64,000 nt of DNA from Sphingobium sp. 15-1. Its GTDB lineage: Bacteria; Pseudomonadota; Alphaproteobacteria; Sphingomonadales; Sphingomonadaceae. The notes below the pieces were generated by a model. It was not told where the DNA came from. It ran no database searches and saw only the letters and a program-made list of their open reading frames with translations. Shown piece after piece: positions 18,523 through 29,089 of this stretch; position 1 is the stretch's first letter, and each line of letters opens with the position of its first letter. The stretch is taken from contig NZ_JABXJG010000001.1 in assembly GCF_013375535.1 (NCBI RefSeq), forward strand, positions 1,860,001 to 1,924,000, in the 5' to 3' direction. The translations under genes were made by a program, and so were the position numbers.

Positions 18523-21372
18523 TCAGGCCAGCCGTTCCAGCGCTGCTTTCAATCTCTCCGCTTCGGCGGCCTTTTCGGCATGGTCCTCGCGCGCCTTGGC
18601 GACGGCTTCGGGCTTGGCCTTTTCGACGAAGCTGGGGTTGGAAAGACGCCCGGACAGGGAATCCCGTTCCTTCTCCGCCGCCGCCAAAGCCTTGGCGAGC
18701 CGCGTCTTTTCGGCGGCGATGTCGATCACGCCTTCCAGCGGGATGATGAAAGTCGCCTCATCGACCACGATCTGCACGGATGCCCCGGCTGGCGCGGGCC
18801 GGTCCGTCACGACCTCCAGCCGGGCCAGCTTGGCCAGGGCGGCATAATGCTGGTTGATCCGGTTCTGCGTGCCGCCATCCGCATCGCGGACATAGGCAGT
18901 CAACTTGGTTCCGGGCGCGATGCCCAGCTCATTCTTGGCGGCCCGCGTATCGCCCACCAGCTTGATGAACCATTCGATCGATGCCTTCGCCTCCGCATCG
19001 ACCTGCGCCTGCGGATTCGGCCATTGGGCGACGATCAGATTGCCGTCGCGCTCGCCCAACGCGCCCCACAGCTCCTCGGTGATGAAGGGCATGAAGGGAT
19101 GCAGCATGACCAATATCTGGTCCAGCACCCAGCCGGCGACCGCGCGCGTTTCCCTGGCCTGCTCCGCGCCATAAGGCGGAATTTCCGCCTCCTCGTTCAG
19201 CGTCGGCTTGATCCGTTCCAGATACCAGTCGCAGAACTGGTCCCAGACGAAATGATAGATCGCATGGGCGGCGGCGTCGAAGCGCAGTTCCGCCATCGCC
19301 TTGTCGAGCGCGGCGACGGTCTCCACCACCTCCCCGATGATCCATTTGTTGACCGGCAGGGTCGCGGCGGGCGCGGCGACGGACGCGCTGGCGCCGATCC
19401 CGTTGGACATGGCGAAGCGGGTCGCGTTCCACAACTTGGTCGCGAAATTGCGATAGCCCTCGACCCGCTTCTCATCCATCTTCACGTCGCGGCCCTGGCT
19501 TTCCATGGCCGCCATGAAGAAGCGCAACGCGTCCGCGCCGAACCTGTCGATCAGGCCCAGCGGGTCGACGACATTGCCCTTGGACTTGGACATTTTCTGC
19601 CCGTCGGCGGCGCGCACGAGGCCGTGCAGATAGAGCTTGCGCCAGGGCACGTCGCCCATGAACTCCAGCCCCTGCATCGCCATGCGCGCATCCCAGAAGA
19701 ACAGGATGTCGAAGCCGGAGATCAACAGGTCGTTGGGATAGTGGCGCTTGAGCGTCTCGGTCTGCTCCGGCCAGCCCAGCGTGCCGAACGGCCATAACGC
19801 CGAGGAGAACCAGGTGTCGAGCACGTCCGGATCGCGATAGAGAACCGCTTTCGTCGGATGATGCCCGATTTCCGCCGCCTCGATCCGCGAGGCGGCAATG
19901 ACGATCTCGACGCTCTCGCCATAATAGTCCCGCGCCTGGGCGAGCATTTGCTCCTCGGTCTCCGCGACGAAGATATGCGTGCCCAGGGAAGGAATGATGG
20001 CGCCGTTATTGGTATGGGGTCCGAACCAGGCCGGAATCTGATGCCCCCACCAAAGCTGGCGCGACACGCACCAGGGCTGGATATTCTCCATCCAGTTGAA
20101 GAAGGTCTTTTCCCACGTCTTGGGCACGATCTCGATCCGCCCGTCGCGCACCGCCTGGATCGGCGCGACGGCCAGCTTTTCCGCATCGACATACCATTGG
20201 TCGGTCAGCCAAGGCTCGATCACGACGCCCGAACGGTCGCCAAAGGGCGTCTGGATGGTGCGCGGCTCGGCGTCGGCTTCGACCTCCTCGCCTTCCTTGG
20301 TCTTCGTGACGTGCGGGACCAACAGGCCCAAGGCCTTCATCTCCGCCACGACCAGCTCGCGCGCGCCGTCAACGCCGTCGCGGCGGAAGCGGTGCAGGCC
20401 AAGGAAGCGCTCCGGAATCAGCCCGTCGGAGGTCTGAACGACATTGGCGTCGGCATCGAACATGTTGAGCATGTCGGCCGCCCTGAAGCCCGCCCGCTTG
20501 CCGACCTCGAAATCGTTGAAGTCATGCCCCGGCGTGATCTTGACCGCGCCCGACCCCAGTTCGGGATCGGCATGTTCGTCGGGCACGATCTTGAATCGGC
20601 GGCCAGTGATCGGCTGGAGAATCTCCTTGCCGATGACATCCTTGTAGCGCGGGTCTTCGGCATTCACGGCAACCGCCATGTCCGCCAGCATCGTCTCGGG
20701 CCGCGTCGTCGCGACGACGATATGGTCCGCGCCATTGGCCAGCTTCACCCCATCGGCCAGCGGATAGCGGAAATGCCAGAAACCGCCCTTCACTTCCCTG
20801 GTCTCGACCTCCAGGTCGGAAATGGCCGAACGGAAATGCGGGTCCCAATTCACCAGCCTTTTGTCGCGATACAGCAGCCCGCGCTCGCGCAGTTCCACGA
20901 ACGTCTTGACGACGGCCTTCGAAAAGCCCTCGTCCATGGTGAAGCGCTCATTGGCCCAGTCCATCGAGCAGCCCAGACGGCGAAGCTGGCGCGTGATCGC
21001 GCCGCCGCTTTCGGCCTTCCACTCCCAGACCTTCTCGACGAACTGGTCGCGGGTGTAGTTGGTGCGCTTGTCCTGTCGCGCCTCCATCTGCCGCTCGACC
21101 ACCATCTGCGTCGCGATGCCCGCATGATCGGTGCCCACCACCCACAGCGCATCCTTGCCGCGCAGCCGCTCATAACGGATCACCACATCCTGCAACGTAT
21201 TGTCGAGCGCATGGCCGATATGCAGGCTGCCCGTCACGTTCGGCGGCGGGTTGACGATGGTGAAGGGCTCCGCGCCCGGCCGGGCGGGGCGGAACAGGCC
21301 ATTCTGTTCCCAATGGGCATACCAGCGGGACTCGATTTCGGCGGGGTCGAAAGTCTTGGGCAATTCGGTCAT
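18523..21372 (-). CDS. valS: Valine--tRNA ligase
   Basis: 949 residues, class Ia synthetase. HIGH occurs in [12 protein letters not shown] (near residue 55) and KMSKS in [14 protein letters not shown] (near 545). The editing domain and a C-terminal coiled coil ([20 protein letters not shown]) are in place. I placed the start at ATG 21372 ([10 protein letters not shown]); the longer open frame to 21597 lacks homology to the family. It is divergent from the hydrolase gene at 21449. Confidence 0.97.
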   Translation of the reverse strand: MTELPKTFDPAEIESRWYAHWEQNGLFRPARPGAEPFTIVNPPPNVTGSLHIGHALDNTLQDVVIRYERLRGKDALWVVGTDHAGIATQMVVERQMEARQDKRTNYTRDQFVEKVWEWKAESGGAITRQLRRLGCSMDWANERFTMDEGFSKAVVKTFVELRERGLLYRDKRLVNWDPHFRSAISDLEVETREVKGGFWHFRYPLADGVKLANGADHIVVATTRPETMLADMAVAVNAEDPRYKDVIGKEILQPITGRRFKIVPDEHADPELGSGAVKITPGHDFNDFEVGKRAGFRAADMLNMFDADANVVQTSDGLIPERFLGLHRFRRDGVDGARELVVAEMKALGLLVPHVTKTKEGEEVEADAEPRTIQTPFGDRSGVVIEPWLTDQWYVDAEKLAVAPIQAVRDGRIEIVPKTWEKTFFNWMENIQPWCVSRQLWWGHQIPAWFGPHTNNGAIIPSLGTHIFVAETEEQMLAQARDYYGESVEIVIAASRIEAAEIGHHPTKAVLYRDPDVLDTWFSSALWPFGTLGWPEQTETLKRHYPNDLLISGFDILFFWDARMAMQGLEFMGDVPWRKLYLHGLVRAADGQKMSKSKGNVVDPLGLIDRFGADALRFFMAAMESQGRDVKMDEKRVEGYRNFATKLWNATRFAMSNGIGASASVAAPAATLPVNKWIIGEVVETVAALDKAMAELRFDAAAHAIYHFVWDQFCDWYLERIKPTLNEEAEIPPYGAEQARETRAVAGWVLDQILVMLHPFMPFITEELWGALGERDGNLIVAQWPNPQAQVDAEAKASIEWFIKLVGDTRAAKNELGIAPGTKLTAYVRDADGGTQNRINQHYAALAKLARLEVVTDRPAPAGASVQIVVDEATFIIPLEGVIDIAAEKTRLAKALAAAEKERDSLSGRLSNPSFVEKAKPEAVAKAREDHAEKAAEAERLKAALERLA

Positions 21373-21448
21373 AGGCTGGCCTTTACGCAAGGCGGCGGCG
21401 GCGTCAAATATCCGCTGCATCTTTCCTCCATAAGAGGCCAAAAAAGCC

Positions 21449-22165
21449 GTGACCGCGACCCGGAAACCACTCAGCATCGTCCTTATCCCCGGCCTGATGA
21501 ACGACGGCTGGGTGTGGCATGGGGTGATCGGGCCGCTCAGCCGATGGGGACAGGTCGTGATCGCACGCACCGACGGCTGCGATTCTCTTGCCGCCATGGC
21601 GAGCCGGATCGCTGAGAGCGTCAGCGGCCCGATGGTCGTGATCGGTCACAGCATGGGCGGCCGGGTGGCGCTGGAACTGGCGGATCAGGCGGCGGAGCGG
21701 ATGGTGGGGCTGGTCCTGCTCGACACCGGCGCCGCCTTGCCCGATCTGCAAGAGATCGAAGGACGGCGGAAACTGGCCGCCCTTGCCCGAGCGGAAGGCA
21801 TGGCGAGCGTCGCGGAAAAATGGCTCCCGCCGATGTTGGCGCCGGATCGGCGGGAGGATGCCGCACTGATCGGCGGCATCACCGCCATGCTGCAACGGGC
21901 CGATCCCGACATCTTCGCCGGCCAGCAGCAGGCGCTGATCGACCGTCCCGACCGGCTCGCCCTGCTGGCGTCGATCCGATGCCCGATGCTCGCCATTGTG
22001 GGCAGCGAGGATGAATGGTCACCCCCCGCCCAGCATCGGGACATGGTCGATCGCGCGCCCAATGCCCGGCTGGAAGTGGTGGAGGGTGCAGGGCACATGC
22101 TCCCGGTGGAAGCGCCCAAGGAACTGACGGAGATTTTGACCGGATTTATCGAGACGCTCGCATAA
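21449..22165 (+). CDS. Alpha/beta hydrolase
   Basis: 238 residues with a GTG start. The oxyanion region [10 protein letters not shown], the nucleophile elbow [13 protein letters not shown] (Ser near residue 72), Asp in VGSEDEWSP and His in GAGHMLPVE form a complete triad. The substrate is unknown; esters, lactones or haloalkanes are all possible for this fold. It is divergent from valS, with about 76 bases between starts. Confidence 0.88.
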   Translation: MTATRKPLSIVLIPGLMNDGWVWHGVIGPLSRWGQVVIARTDGCDSLAAMASRIAESVSGPMVVIGHSMGGRVALELADQAAERMVGLVLLDTGAALPDLQEIEGRRKLAALARAEGMASVAEKWLPPMLAPDRREDAALIGGITAMLQRADPDIFAGQQQALIDRPDRLALLASIRCPMLAIVGSEDEWSPPAQHRDMVDRAPNARLEVVEGAGHMLPVEAPKELTEILTGFIETLA

Positions 22166-22173
22166 CCTCCTTC

Positions 22174-22201
22174 CGTCATTCCCGCCTTCGCGGGAATGAC
22201 G
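22174..22201. terminator. Bidirectional hairpin between convergent genes
   Basis: Twelve-base arms CGTCATTCCCGC and GCGGGAATGACG with a four-base loop lie between the convergent hydrolase and peptidase genes. The motif is a widespread bacterial intergenic palindrome and likely ends transcription from both sides. Confidence 0.75.
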
Positions 22202-22219
22202 ATAAAATATGGGACGGCC

Positions 22220-24262
22220 TTATTTCTTCGTCCACCTGTCCAGCCAGCCCAGCGCCTCGTCATACCATTGCAGCGAGTTGCGCGGTTTCAGCACCCAATG
22301 ATTCTCATCCGGAAACACCAGCAGCTTCGACGGCACATTGCGCCGCTGCAACGCCGTGAAGGCCGCCAGCCCCTGGGTATAAGGAATGCGGAAATCCTTC
22401 TCGCTCGTCACCACCAGCATCGGCGTCTTCCACTGGGTCACATGGTTGACGGGGTTCCATTTCTCGAACTCCTCCGCCTTCTCATAATAGGGCCCGCCAT
22501 GTTCCCACTCATCGAACCATAGTTCTTCGGTCTCATAAGCCATGGCGCGGGCGTCGAACACGCCGTCATGCTGGACGATGCATTGGAAGCCGTCGGACCA
22601 GTTGCCCTCGATCCAGTTCATCATATAGCCGCCATAGCTCGCCCCGAGCGCGCAGGCCCTGCCCGCGTCGACCTGCGCATCCTTCGCCGCAGCCGCCGCC
22701 AGACCCAGTTTCAGATCCTCCAGCGGCTTGCCGCCCCAATCCTGGTTGATGCTATCGGTGAAGGCCTGGCCATAGCCGGTCGACCCATGGAAATCGACGA
22801 TCACCGCCGCATAGCCATGCGCCGCGAAAGCCTTGGGATTCCAGCGATAGGACCAACTGTCGTTGAAGCTGCCCTGCGGCCCGCCATGGACCAGGAAGGC
22901 CACCGGCAGCTTGCCCGTCACGCCCTTGGGCTTCACGATCTGGCCCCAGACCGTGTCGCCATTGGCGCCCTTGAAGCTGTAGCGCTGGACCGAGACGTCA
23001 TCGACCCCCGCCAGCTTCTCCGCATTGACGCTGGTGAGGCGCACCGGCTTGCCCTTGGCGGGCATCTTCCAGAAATCGGCGGGCGTCTGGATGCTGTCGA
23101 GCGCATAGACGAAACCGCCCTTGGGCAAAGGCACGACGCTGCCCGCATGGCCCGCCTGCGTCAGCCGCGCGACCTTGCCGGAGGCCGCGTCCACCCGGAA
23201 TACCGGATGGTCCAGCACATCGTCGGCAGTGACGAAAAGAACCTTCCCATCCGCCGTCCAGACGATGGAGGCGACCGAGCGATCCCACGCCTCGGTCAGC
23301 GCCCTCGTCTCGCCGGTCGCGATGTCGCGCAGCATCAACACTTGCCGGTCGCTTTCATAGCCGGGCCGCTTCATCGCCGCATAGGCCAGCCATTTTCCGT
23401 CCGGCGACACGGCGGGCATGGTGTCCGTCGCATCATTGGCGTCGGTCAGATTGACCGGCGCCGCGCCGCCATCCGCCGGAACCGCGAAAATATCGAGATT
23501 GGTCGACAGCGATTCGATCCGACCCGCTTCGCGCAAGGCGAAGAACAATGTCTTGCCGTCGGCGCTCCAGGCGATTTCCTCGGCCCCGCCAAAGGGCTTG
23601 GACGGGCTGTCCCCGACCAGCGTGCCCATGACCGACACGGCCTTGCCCCCCGAAAGCGGCATCACGAAAATCTGCGAGCGCTGGCCGTCCGCCCATGTGT
23701 CCCAATGGCGCGCGAAAAGCTGGTCATAGACCCGCCCCGTACCAGCGCTGGGCGGCGGCGTGGGCTTCGCGTCCTCCAGGGTCTTCGCCCCCACCGGCCG
23801 GTCCGCCCACAACGCGACCCGATCGCCTGCGGGACTCAGCAGAAAGCCGGAAATCCCGCCCGGCGCCTGCGTCACCTGCTCGCTTTTGCCGCCCGCGAGC
23901 GCCATGCGCCAAAGCTGGTCGTCCCCGCTCTGGTTGGACAGATAATAAAGCGCCTTGCCGTCCGCCGAAAAAGCCGGCGCGCTTTCATTCCTGTCCGCGA
24001 CCGAGGCGATCATGCGCGGCGCCGCGCCCGCCTTGCTCAAGTCCAGCAGGTAGAGGTCGGTCCGGCCCTTGTTCCCCGCAAGGTCGGTCACGCGCATCTG
24101 ATAGGCGAGCCATTGCCCGTCGGGCGAGACCGCGGGCGCCGACACGCGATGCAGGCTGACCATATCGCTGGGCGTGAACGGACGGGCAGAAGCCGGCGTG
24201 AAGGCGAGCGCCGATTGGGCCAGGGCCAGAGCGCCAAGTCCCGCATGCAGAAGATATTTCAT
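22220..24262 (-). CDS. S9-family prolyl oligopeptidase-like peptidase, secreted
   Basis: 680 residues. A signal peptide (up to SARP) precedes a WD40-like beta-propeller built of repeats such as VSPDGKWLAYA and SADGKALYYLS, and a C-terminal alpha/beta hydrolase domain. The catalytic Ser is in GASYGGYMMNW, the Asp in SEKDFRIPY and the His in PDENHWVLKP. S9 enzymes of this type are dipeptidyl- or acylaminoacyl-peptidases, here probably periplasmic. Confidence 0.93.
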   Translation of the reverse strand: MKYLLHAGLGALALAQSALAFTPASARPFTPSDMVSLHRVSAPAVSPDGQWLAYQMRVTDLAGNKGRTDLYLLDLSKAGAAPRMIASVADRNESAPAFSADGKALYYLSNQSGDDQLWRMALAGGKSEQVTQAPGGISGFLLSPAGDRVALWADRPVGAKTLEDAKPTPPPSAGTGRVYDQLFARHWDTWADGQRSQIFVMPLSGGKAVSVMGTLVGDSPSKPFGGAEEIAWSADGKTLFFALREAGRIESLSTNLDIFAVPADGGAAPVNLTDANDATDTMPAVSPDGKWLAYAAMKRPGYESDRQVLMLRDIATGETRALTEAWDRSVASIVWTADGKVLFVTADDVLDHPVFRVDAASGKVARLTQAGHAGSVVPLPKGGFVYALDSIQTPADFWKMPAKGKPVRLTSVNAEKLAGVDDVSVQRYSFKGANGDTVWGQIVKPKGVTGKLPVAFLVHGGPQGSFNDSWSYRWNPKAFAAHGYAAVIVDFHGSTGYGQAFTDSINQDWGGKPLEDLKLGLAAAAAKDAQVDAGRACALGASYGGYMMNWIEGNWSDGFQCIVQHDGVFDARAMAYETEELWFDEWEHGGPYYEKAEEFEKWNPVNHVTQWKTPMLVVTSEKDFRIPYTQGLAAFTALQRRNVPSKLLVFPDENHWVLKPRNSLQWYDEALGWLDRWTKK

Positions 24263-24480
24263 GGATAAACACCCTTGAATCGGGTCGTGCCGCTCTCTTG
24301 CGGGCGGCGTCGACAGCTATGGACAAGGGTGTAGGCAGCGCCTTGCCAACTCGCAAGGATCAACCACCAGCGCGTAACAAAAGAACAAAGACGGAGGGAA
24401 TCAGCGGCAACCAAGCGCAAGCGGAACGCGGGATGAGCAATCGCCCGTTCCGCGTCCGCGAATCGGCCCGACCTGTCGGC

Positions 24481-24972
24481 TCAACGGCCGGTGATGCGGG
24501 CGATTTCCTTGGCGACCATATCCTCGACCATCTGCGGCAGCCGCGCGTCGAGCCATTCCCTCAGCATCGGCTTCAGCATCGAGCGTACCAGCCCGTCGAG
24601 CGTATTGTCCTCGCCCTCCTTGGGCGCCACCAGCATGGAGGACAAGGCGGACAGCGAGTGCCGGGCCGCGACTTCGCTCTCGACGGACAGGATGGACGCA
24701 TCTCCCTGCTCGGCCACGGGCCGAGGAGCGCGGGACGTTCGATGGGCGGGCATGGGTTCCTCCACAGCAACCTCGTCGGTCAGTTCCAGCACTTCATCGC
24801 TGGCGGGGTCCTGCACCGCCTCCGCGACGGGAACAGGCCGGGCCTTCTGCGCCGCCTCGCCACGCACGCGGCGCGGCAAAGTCTGCACCGCTTCCTCGCC
24901 CTCTTCCGCGATGATCCGCTTGATGGACGAGAGGATGTCCTCCATCGAGGGTTCCTTGCTCATGTCGCCCAT
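24481..24972 (-). CDS. PopZ-like DUF2497 polar organiser protein
   Basis: 163 residues. The N-terminus has EPSMEDILSSIKRIIAEE and the C-terminus has LRSMLKPML-REWLDARLPQMVEDMVAKEI-type helices, separated by an acidic, proline-rich linker. This is the layout of PopZ, the alphaproteobacterial pole-organising scaffold that anchors the chromosome. ATG 24972 with AGGGG upstream is preferred over ATG 24963. It precedes the TolC-family gene region in the opposite orientation to nothing: both read leftwards. Confidence 0.85.
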   Translation of the reverse strand: MGDMSKEPSMEDILSSIKRIIAEEGEEAVQTLPRRVRGEAAQKARPVPVAEAVQDPASDEVLELTDEVAVEEPMPAHRTSRAPRPVAEQGDASILSVESEVAARHSLSALSSMLVAPKEGEDNTLDGLVRSMLKPMLREWLDARLPQMVEDMVAKEIARITGR

Positions 24973-25041
24973 GGTTAACCCCTGTTCCAGTGCCCGTTAA
25001 CGCTATACCACCAAAGGAACGCTTTTGGGGTTAAAATTGCG

Positions 25042-26508
25042 TTAAGGCTGCGCCAAACCGGGGTCCACATTGGCGTTTTGCGCCGGGGAGTCAACGGTGC
25101 GCGTCGATTGCAGCTTCGGCGCCGGGTCGAAATCCCAATCGAACCACTTGCCCTTCACCCGGTCGTAATTGACCATCGGGTCGTAGAGCGCGCCCGCCTC
25201 CAGGTTCAGATCGTCCGCCTCCGCATGGCCCATGGCGGCGAGCAGGCTGAAACCCGCGACATAGGCGTTGCGCCGCGCCGTCACCAATTGAACCTTGGCG
25301 TTCACCGCCTCCTGCTCGGCATTCAATATGTCGAGGATGGTGCGGCTACCGACGGAATTTTCCGCCCGCACCCCTTCCAGCGACAGGTTCGCCGCGTCGA
25401 CCGCCTTCTGATTCGACTGGATGCTCTCCAGCGAGGCCTGCCAGCTCGCATAGGCCGACCGCGCCTGCGCGATCACGCTGCGCTCGACCTCGATTTCCTT
25501 CTCCATCGCCTGCGATTCCAGCGCTTGGCTGCGCCGCACCTGCGCCGCCGGACGGCCGCCCTGATAGAAGGGGATGTTCAGTTGGACGCCCGCCGCCGCC
25601 TGCTTGTTGATCTGCGATCCGGTGGCGCTGCTGGTCAGCGTGTCGAGATAATTGGTGTAGCCGGCCTGGGTGAAGGCGGTCACCGTCGGCAGCACCGTGC
25701 CCTTGGCCGCGCGCACGTCGAATTGCTGCGCTTCCCGCAGCTTTTTCGCAGCGAGAATGTCCGGATTGTCCTTGAGCGCCACCTGCACGGCGCTGTCGGG
25801 CGTCGCGGGCAGGCCCGGCAAGGGCGGCGGCGGCTCCAGATTGTCCGGCGCATCGCCCACCAGCGCGATGTAATTTTCGCGGGCAGTGATGAGATTGGCA
25901 TCCGCGCCCTGCAGGTCGGACCGCGCCAGCGCCAGCCGCGACTCGGATTGCGCGACGTCGGTGCGGGTCACGTCGCCCACCTCGAACCGGTCGCTGGTGG
26001 CCTGGAGATTGACCTCCAGCGCCCGCACATTGGCCTGGTTGAGCGCAACCACCGCGCTGTTGCGGATGACGTCCATATAGGCGGCGACGACCTGCGAAAA
26101 AACGGCCGCCTCCGTACCGCGCAGATCGGCCTGCCCGGCCGCCACCCGCGTCTTGGCGGCCTTGATGCCGTTGCGCACGCTGCCGCCCGTATAGAGCGGC
26201 ACACTCAACTGAGCATTCGCGTTCAGCGTCCGCTGCGGCGAGGTGAAGCTGATCGTCGGCTTCAGGATGCTTTCGGAATAGCTGCCCGTCGCGTCCAGCC
26301 CGGGACGCCCCGCCGCCTTCTGGATCGGCACGGTCTCATCGGTCGCCCGCTGCCCGGCGCGCGCGCCCGTCAGGGTCGGATTGGACCGATAGGCCTTGGC
26401 GAGCGCGCCCTGCAACGTCTCCGCATGGGCCGCGCCGGCCAGGGCGGAGGACATCGACAGCAGCAGGAATAGGGCGTTGCGCCCCGAAAACTGAACTTTC
26501 GCCGTCAT
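25042..26508 (-). CDS. TolC-family outer membrane channel protein
   Basis: 488 residues. A signal peptide ends at AHAE, followed by two outer-membrane efflux (OEP) repeats rich in Gln and Ala coiled-coil helices, for example LDATGSYSESILKPTI and VGDVTRTDVAQSESRLALA. TolC-type proteins provide the outer-membrane exit duct for type I secretion and RND pumps. ATG 26508 has GGGGAGGA upstream. It follows the Pcm-like gene by 19 bases and is probably cotranscribed. Confidence 0.95.
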   Translation of the reverse strand: MTAKVQFSGRNALFLLLSMSSALAGAAHAETLQGALAKAYRSNPTLTGARAGQRATDETVPIQKAAGRPGLDATGSYSESILKPTISFTSPQRTLNANAQLSVPLYTGGSVRNGIKAAKTRVAAGQADLRGTEAAVFSQVVAAYMDVIRNSAVVALNQANVRALEVNLQATSDRFEVGDVTRTDVAQSESRLALARSDLQGADANLITARENYIALVGDAPDNLEPPPPLPGLPATPDSAVQVALKDNPDILAAKKLREAQQFDVRAAKGTVLPTVTAFTQAGYTNYLDTLTSSATGSQINKQAAAGVQLNIPFYQGGRPAAQVRRSQALESQAMEKEIEVERSVIAQARSAYASWQASLESIQSNQKAVDAANLSLEGVRAENSVGSRTILDILNAEQEAVNAKVQLVTARRNAYVAGFSLLAAMGHAEADDLNLEAGALYDPMVNYDRVKGKWFDWDFDPAPKLQSTRTVDSPAQNANVDPGLAQP

Positions 26509-26527
26509 GTCCTCCCCAATCGCTCCC

Positions 26528-27160
26528 TCAGAACACAAATCGTTCCGGCGCGGCAAAGCCCGGAAGCACAACCATTTCCAAATCAGCGAGGCGGGACAGA
26601 CCCAGCACGCCCGACACCACCCGGCCGCTGCACAGACGGGTGACGCCGCGCTCGACAATACCCGTCACCACCCGCGCGCCATCGGCAAGCTGCTGAACGA
26701 GCGCGGCGGGCACTTCCTCCACTGCGCCGTCGATGAACAGCATATCATAGGGCGCGCCGGCGGCGGAACCGGCCTTCAGCGGACCGCGAACGACCGAAAC
26801 GCCAGCCACCGCGATCTCCGCCCCGCCCTCTTCCTCGACCGCCGTCACCTTCGCGCCCAGCGTCGCGAGCAGCGCCGCGCTGTAGCCGGTAGCGGCGCCG
26901 ATCAGCAGCACCTTGTCGCCCTCGACGATCTGCGCTTCCTTGAGCAGACGGCCCGTCACCAGCGGCGGATTGAGCGCGCGCCCGCCAGCCAGCGGGATCG
27001 GGCGGTCGACATAGGTCATGGCGCGCCGCTCGGCCGGCACGAAATCCTCCCGCGCGACATGGGCCATCGCCGCGATCACGCGCTGATCATCCACATCGCT
27101 GGTGCGAAGCTGGCTTTCGACCATGGCGGTCCGCATCGATGAAAAATTCTGCTCGGTCAC
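26528..27160 (-). CDS. Protein-L-isoaspartate O-methyltransferase-like protein
   Basis: 210 residues with a GTG start and GAGGAA upstream. Pcm family features are MVESQLRTSDVDD, ALNPPLVTGRLLKEA and the SAM motif VLLIGAATGYSAALLA. The enzyme family repairs isoaspartyl residues. The usual GSGYQTA-type motif I is altered (GAATGYSA), so activity on isoaspartate is likely but not certain. It is upstream of the TolC-family gene, an order common in sphingomonads. Confidence 0.9.
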   Translation of the reverse strand: MTEQNFSSMRTAMVESQLRTSDVDDQRVIAAMAHVAREDFVPAERRAMTYVDRPIPLAGGRALNPPLVTGRLLKEAQIVEGDKVLLIGAATGYSAALLATLGAKVTAVEEEGGAEIAVAGVSVVRGPLKAGSAAGAPYDMLFIDGAVEEVPAALVQQLADGARVVTGIVERGVTRLCSGRVVSGVLGLSRLADLEMVVLPGFAAPERFVF

Positions 27161-27364
27161 GACAATTCCTCGATCAGGATAGCTTCTATGATGACTGTAT
27201 TAATAAGGCAATACAGCAAAGGATATAATTTCGGGACCTCTAAATCAGCGGACTGGCCACGCCAAGCGGCTTTCCGCGCCCGATCGCCAGAATCTTGCGG
27301 GACAATATCATAGCGCTGCTTGACTTTGCATAAAAAGCCGCACATTTGCGGCCACCCACGCCGA

Positions 27365-27438
27365 GGCCCGATGGCGGAGTGGTGACGCAGCGGACTGCAA
27401 ATCCGTGCACCCGAGTTCGATTCTCGGTCGGGCCTCCA
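27365..27438 (+). tRNA. tRNA-Cys(GCA) with encoded CCA
   Basis: A 7-bp acceptor stem GGCCCGA/TCGGGCC, a D arm, an anticodon loop CTGCAAA with anticodon GCA at 27397-27399, a T arm with GTTCGATTC, discriminator U and CCA form a complete cloverleaf. The U discriminator suits tRNA-Cys. The integrase gene begins (at its 3' end) only 30 bases downstream, so this tRNA 3' end is the likely attachment site. Confidence 0.95.
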
Positions 27439-27467
27439 GTAAGCCATTGATTTATAATGACTTTTTT

Positions 27468-28670
27468 CTAAGCCGCAATAGCTTGTCCTTGACCCCTGAT
27501 ATTTGTGTGTAATTCTGGTGTAATGCCGACAGGAATTGGGCGGTCGATGGCGTTAATAGCCTCATCGATATGCTGGCCGTAGATATGGGTATAACGCAGC
27601 ACCATTGCCAAGGTCTTGTGCCCGCTGATCCTTTGTATCGTCGGTAGATCGACACCAGCCTGAACCAACCGCGTGATCGCCGTATGCCTCATCGTATGCG
27701 GGGTGATTTTCGAGGTATCTAGCTTCGCCCTTTCCACAGCGCGAGCAAACTGACGCCCCATATTGGTCCGATAGCCTACCTTTGATTCGTCACCATTAGC
27801 GGCAGGAAAAATCCAACCAGACGAATCACCATCTGCCTTACGCTGGCGACGAAGAGCCGCTGTCAGGCTTGGCGTGATAGGCTGCTCCCTCTGCCCTGCT
27901 TTAGCTTGAGGAATAAATATGCGGCGGTGTTCGAAATCGATCTGGTCATAACGAACCCGTAGAATCTCACGATGACGCATGGCTGCACCGAGTCCAAAAG
28001 CGACAAACAACCAGAGACGATCATCGTCATCCGCCATAGCTGCCGCCATTAGTGCATCAGACTCCGCCTCTGAAAGGATCGTGATCGGCTTTAGTTCTTC
28101 GGCAGCCTTCTTCAATTCAGGCACGCGATCAGCACCGATCCATTTCCAAGATACTGCCGAACGGAACATATGAGATAGGGTAGCAAATTCGCGGTTGATC
28201 GTGGCATCCGAAGCGCCAGCCTCTCCCCTCTCTTTCCTGTAACAATCAACATCGAATGTCGCGATCTTATCCAGCCGATCCTTACCGAAATACGGCTTGA
28301 GGTGCATTGCCAGATGCTGTCGCTTTGCCCGAATGTTTTTACCACCCGACTCTCCCAACCGAACAAGATAGTCGTCTGCCGCTGCGGCGAATGACATTGC
28401 AATCTTCCTACCCTTGGGAAGGTCTAGCCGATCTTCTCTCGCCTTGGTTCTCAGCGTTTCGATGGCATCTTCAACTTGCTGCCGTGTGACGCCATCACTC
28501 TCCCGACCGATAACCCGGTGGATTCGCCGACCATCCACCATGATGTTGATTTTATAGCGGGCATCACCGTTAGCCAGCTTTTCTACATGGATACCATGCT
28601 CATGCAGTTTGCCGCCCGGTTGCAAAGCTCGAATTGCAGGACGAGTAAGTTTAGAGAATTTAACTGACAC
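27468..28670 (-). CDS. Tyrosine-type site-specific integrase
   Basis: 400 residues with a GTG start. A SAM-like core-binding domain (residues 110-210) precedes a catalytic domain with Arg in AAMRHREILRV, HTMRH, GHKTLAMVLRYTH (catalytic Tyr in YTH). It reads towards the tRNA-Cys gene, the usual position of an island integrase. Codons are less GC-rich than in the genes to its left, consistent with transfer. Confidence 0.95.
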   Translation of the reverse strand: MSVKFSKLTRPAIRALQPGGKLHEHGIHVEKLANGDARYKINIMVDGRRIHRVIGRESDGVTRQQVEDAIETLRTKAREDRLDLPKGRKIAMSFAAAADDYLVRLGESGGKNIRAKRQHLAMHLKPYFGKDRLDKIATFDVDCYRKERGEAGASDATINREFATLSHMFRSAVSWKWIGADRVPELKKAAEELKPITILSEAESDALMAAAMADDDDRLWLFVAFGLGAAMRHREILRVRYDQIDFEHRRIFIPQAKAGQREQPITPSLTAALRRQRKADGDSSGWIFPAANGDESKVGYRTNMGRQFARAVERAKLDTSKITPHTMRHTAITRLVQAGVDLPTIQRISGHKTLAMVLRYTHIYGQHIDEAINAIDRPIPVGITPELHTNIRGQGQAIAA

Positions 28671-28867
28671 AACGACTCCATAAAAATGAAATTATCGTGC
28701 ACCAGCAAAATCGATGGAGTCAAACTCTTTTTTAGAAACAAAATCTTATTTATAACCACTACATACCTACAACTAAAATAGACACTATACTGTACCAACA
28801 TCGATTGACGGCCGATTTTTCATCACGCTAAGCGATGGCCTTCCCCAATTAAGGAAGGATTTTTTAA

Positions 28868-29089
28868 ATGCACCAAAGTAATATGAGAATATCGCTGTCC
28901 CAAGCTCTATCCGGCATCCGTGGAAGACTCACCCGTGAGGATGCTGCCGCCTTTTTGGGCTTTAGCTCGAAGACGCTGGCTGAATGGCAGGGGAAAGGGC
29001 TTGGTCCCAAAAGCCATAAGCTAGGCGGACGGCGTTTCTACTATGTGGCCGATCTGGAAAGCTTCCTGCATCAGGAGGCCAGCCGATGA
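28868..29089 (+). CDS. Small HTH protein (AlpA/excisionase-like)
   Basis: 73 residues. The stretch LTREDAAAFLGFSSKTLAEWQGKGLGPKSHKLGGRRFYY is the MerR-like winged helix of AlpA/Xis proteins that control excision of integrated elements. It ends in an ATGA overlap with the next gene, so the two are coupled. It is divergent from the integrase. Confidence 0.8.
   Translation: MHQSNMRISLSQALSGIRGRLTREDAAAFLGFSSKTLAEWQGKGLGPKSHKLGGRRFYYVADLESFLHQEASR

Noticed and set aside
17437..19797. 786-codon rightward frame opposite the MATE and valS genes
   Set aside because: It crosses two certain genes and is rich in His, Arg and Gly repeats. It is a shadow.
28471..28801. Small frames in the integrase upstream region
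   Set aside because: Short AT-rich frames without ribosome sites, partly antisense to the integrase.
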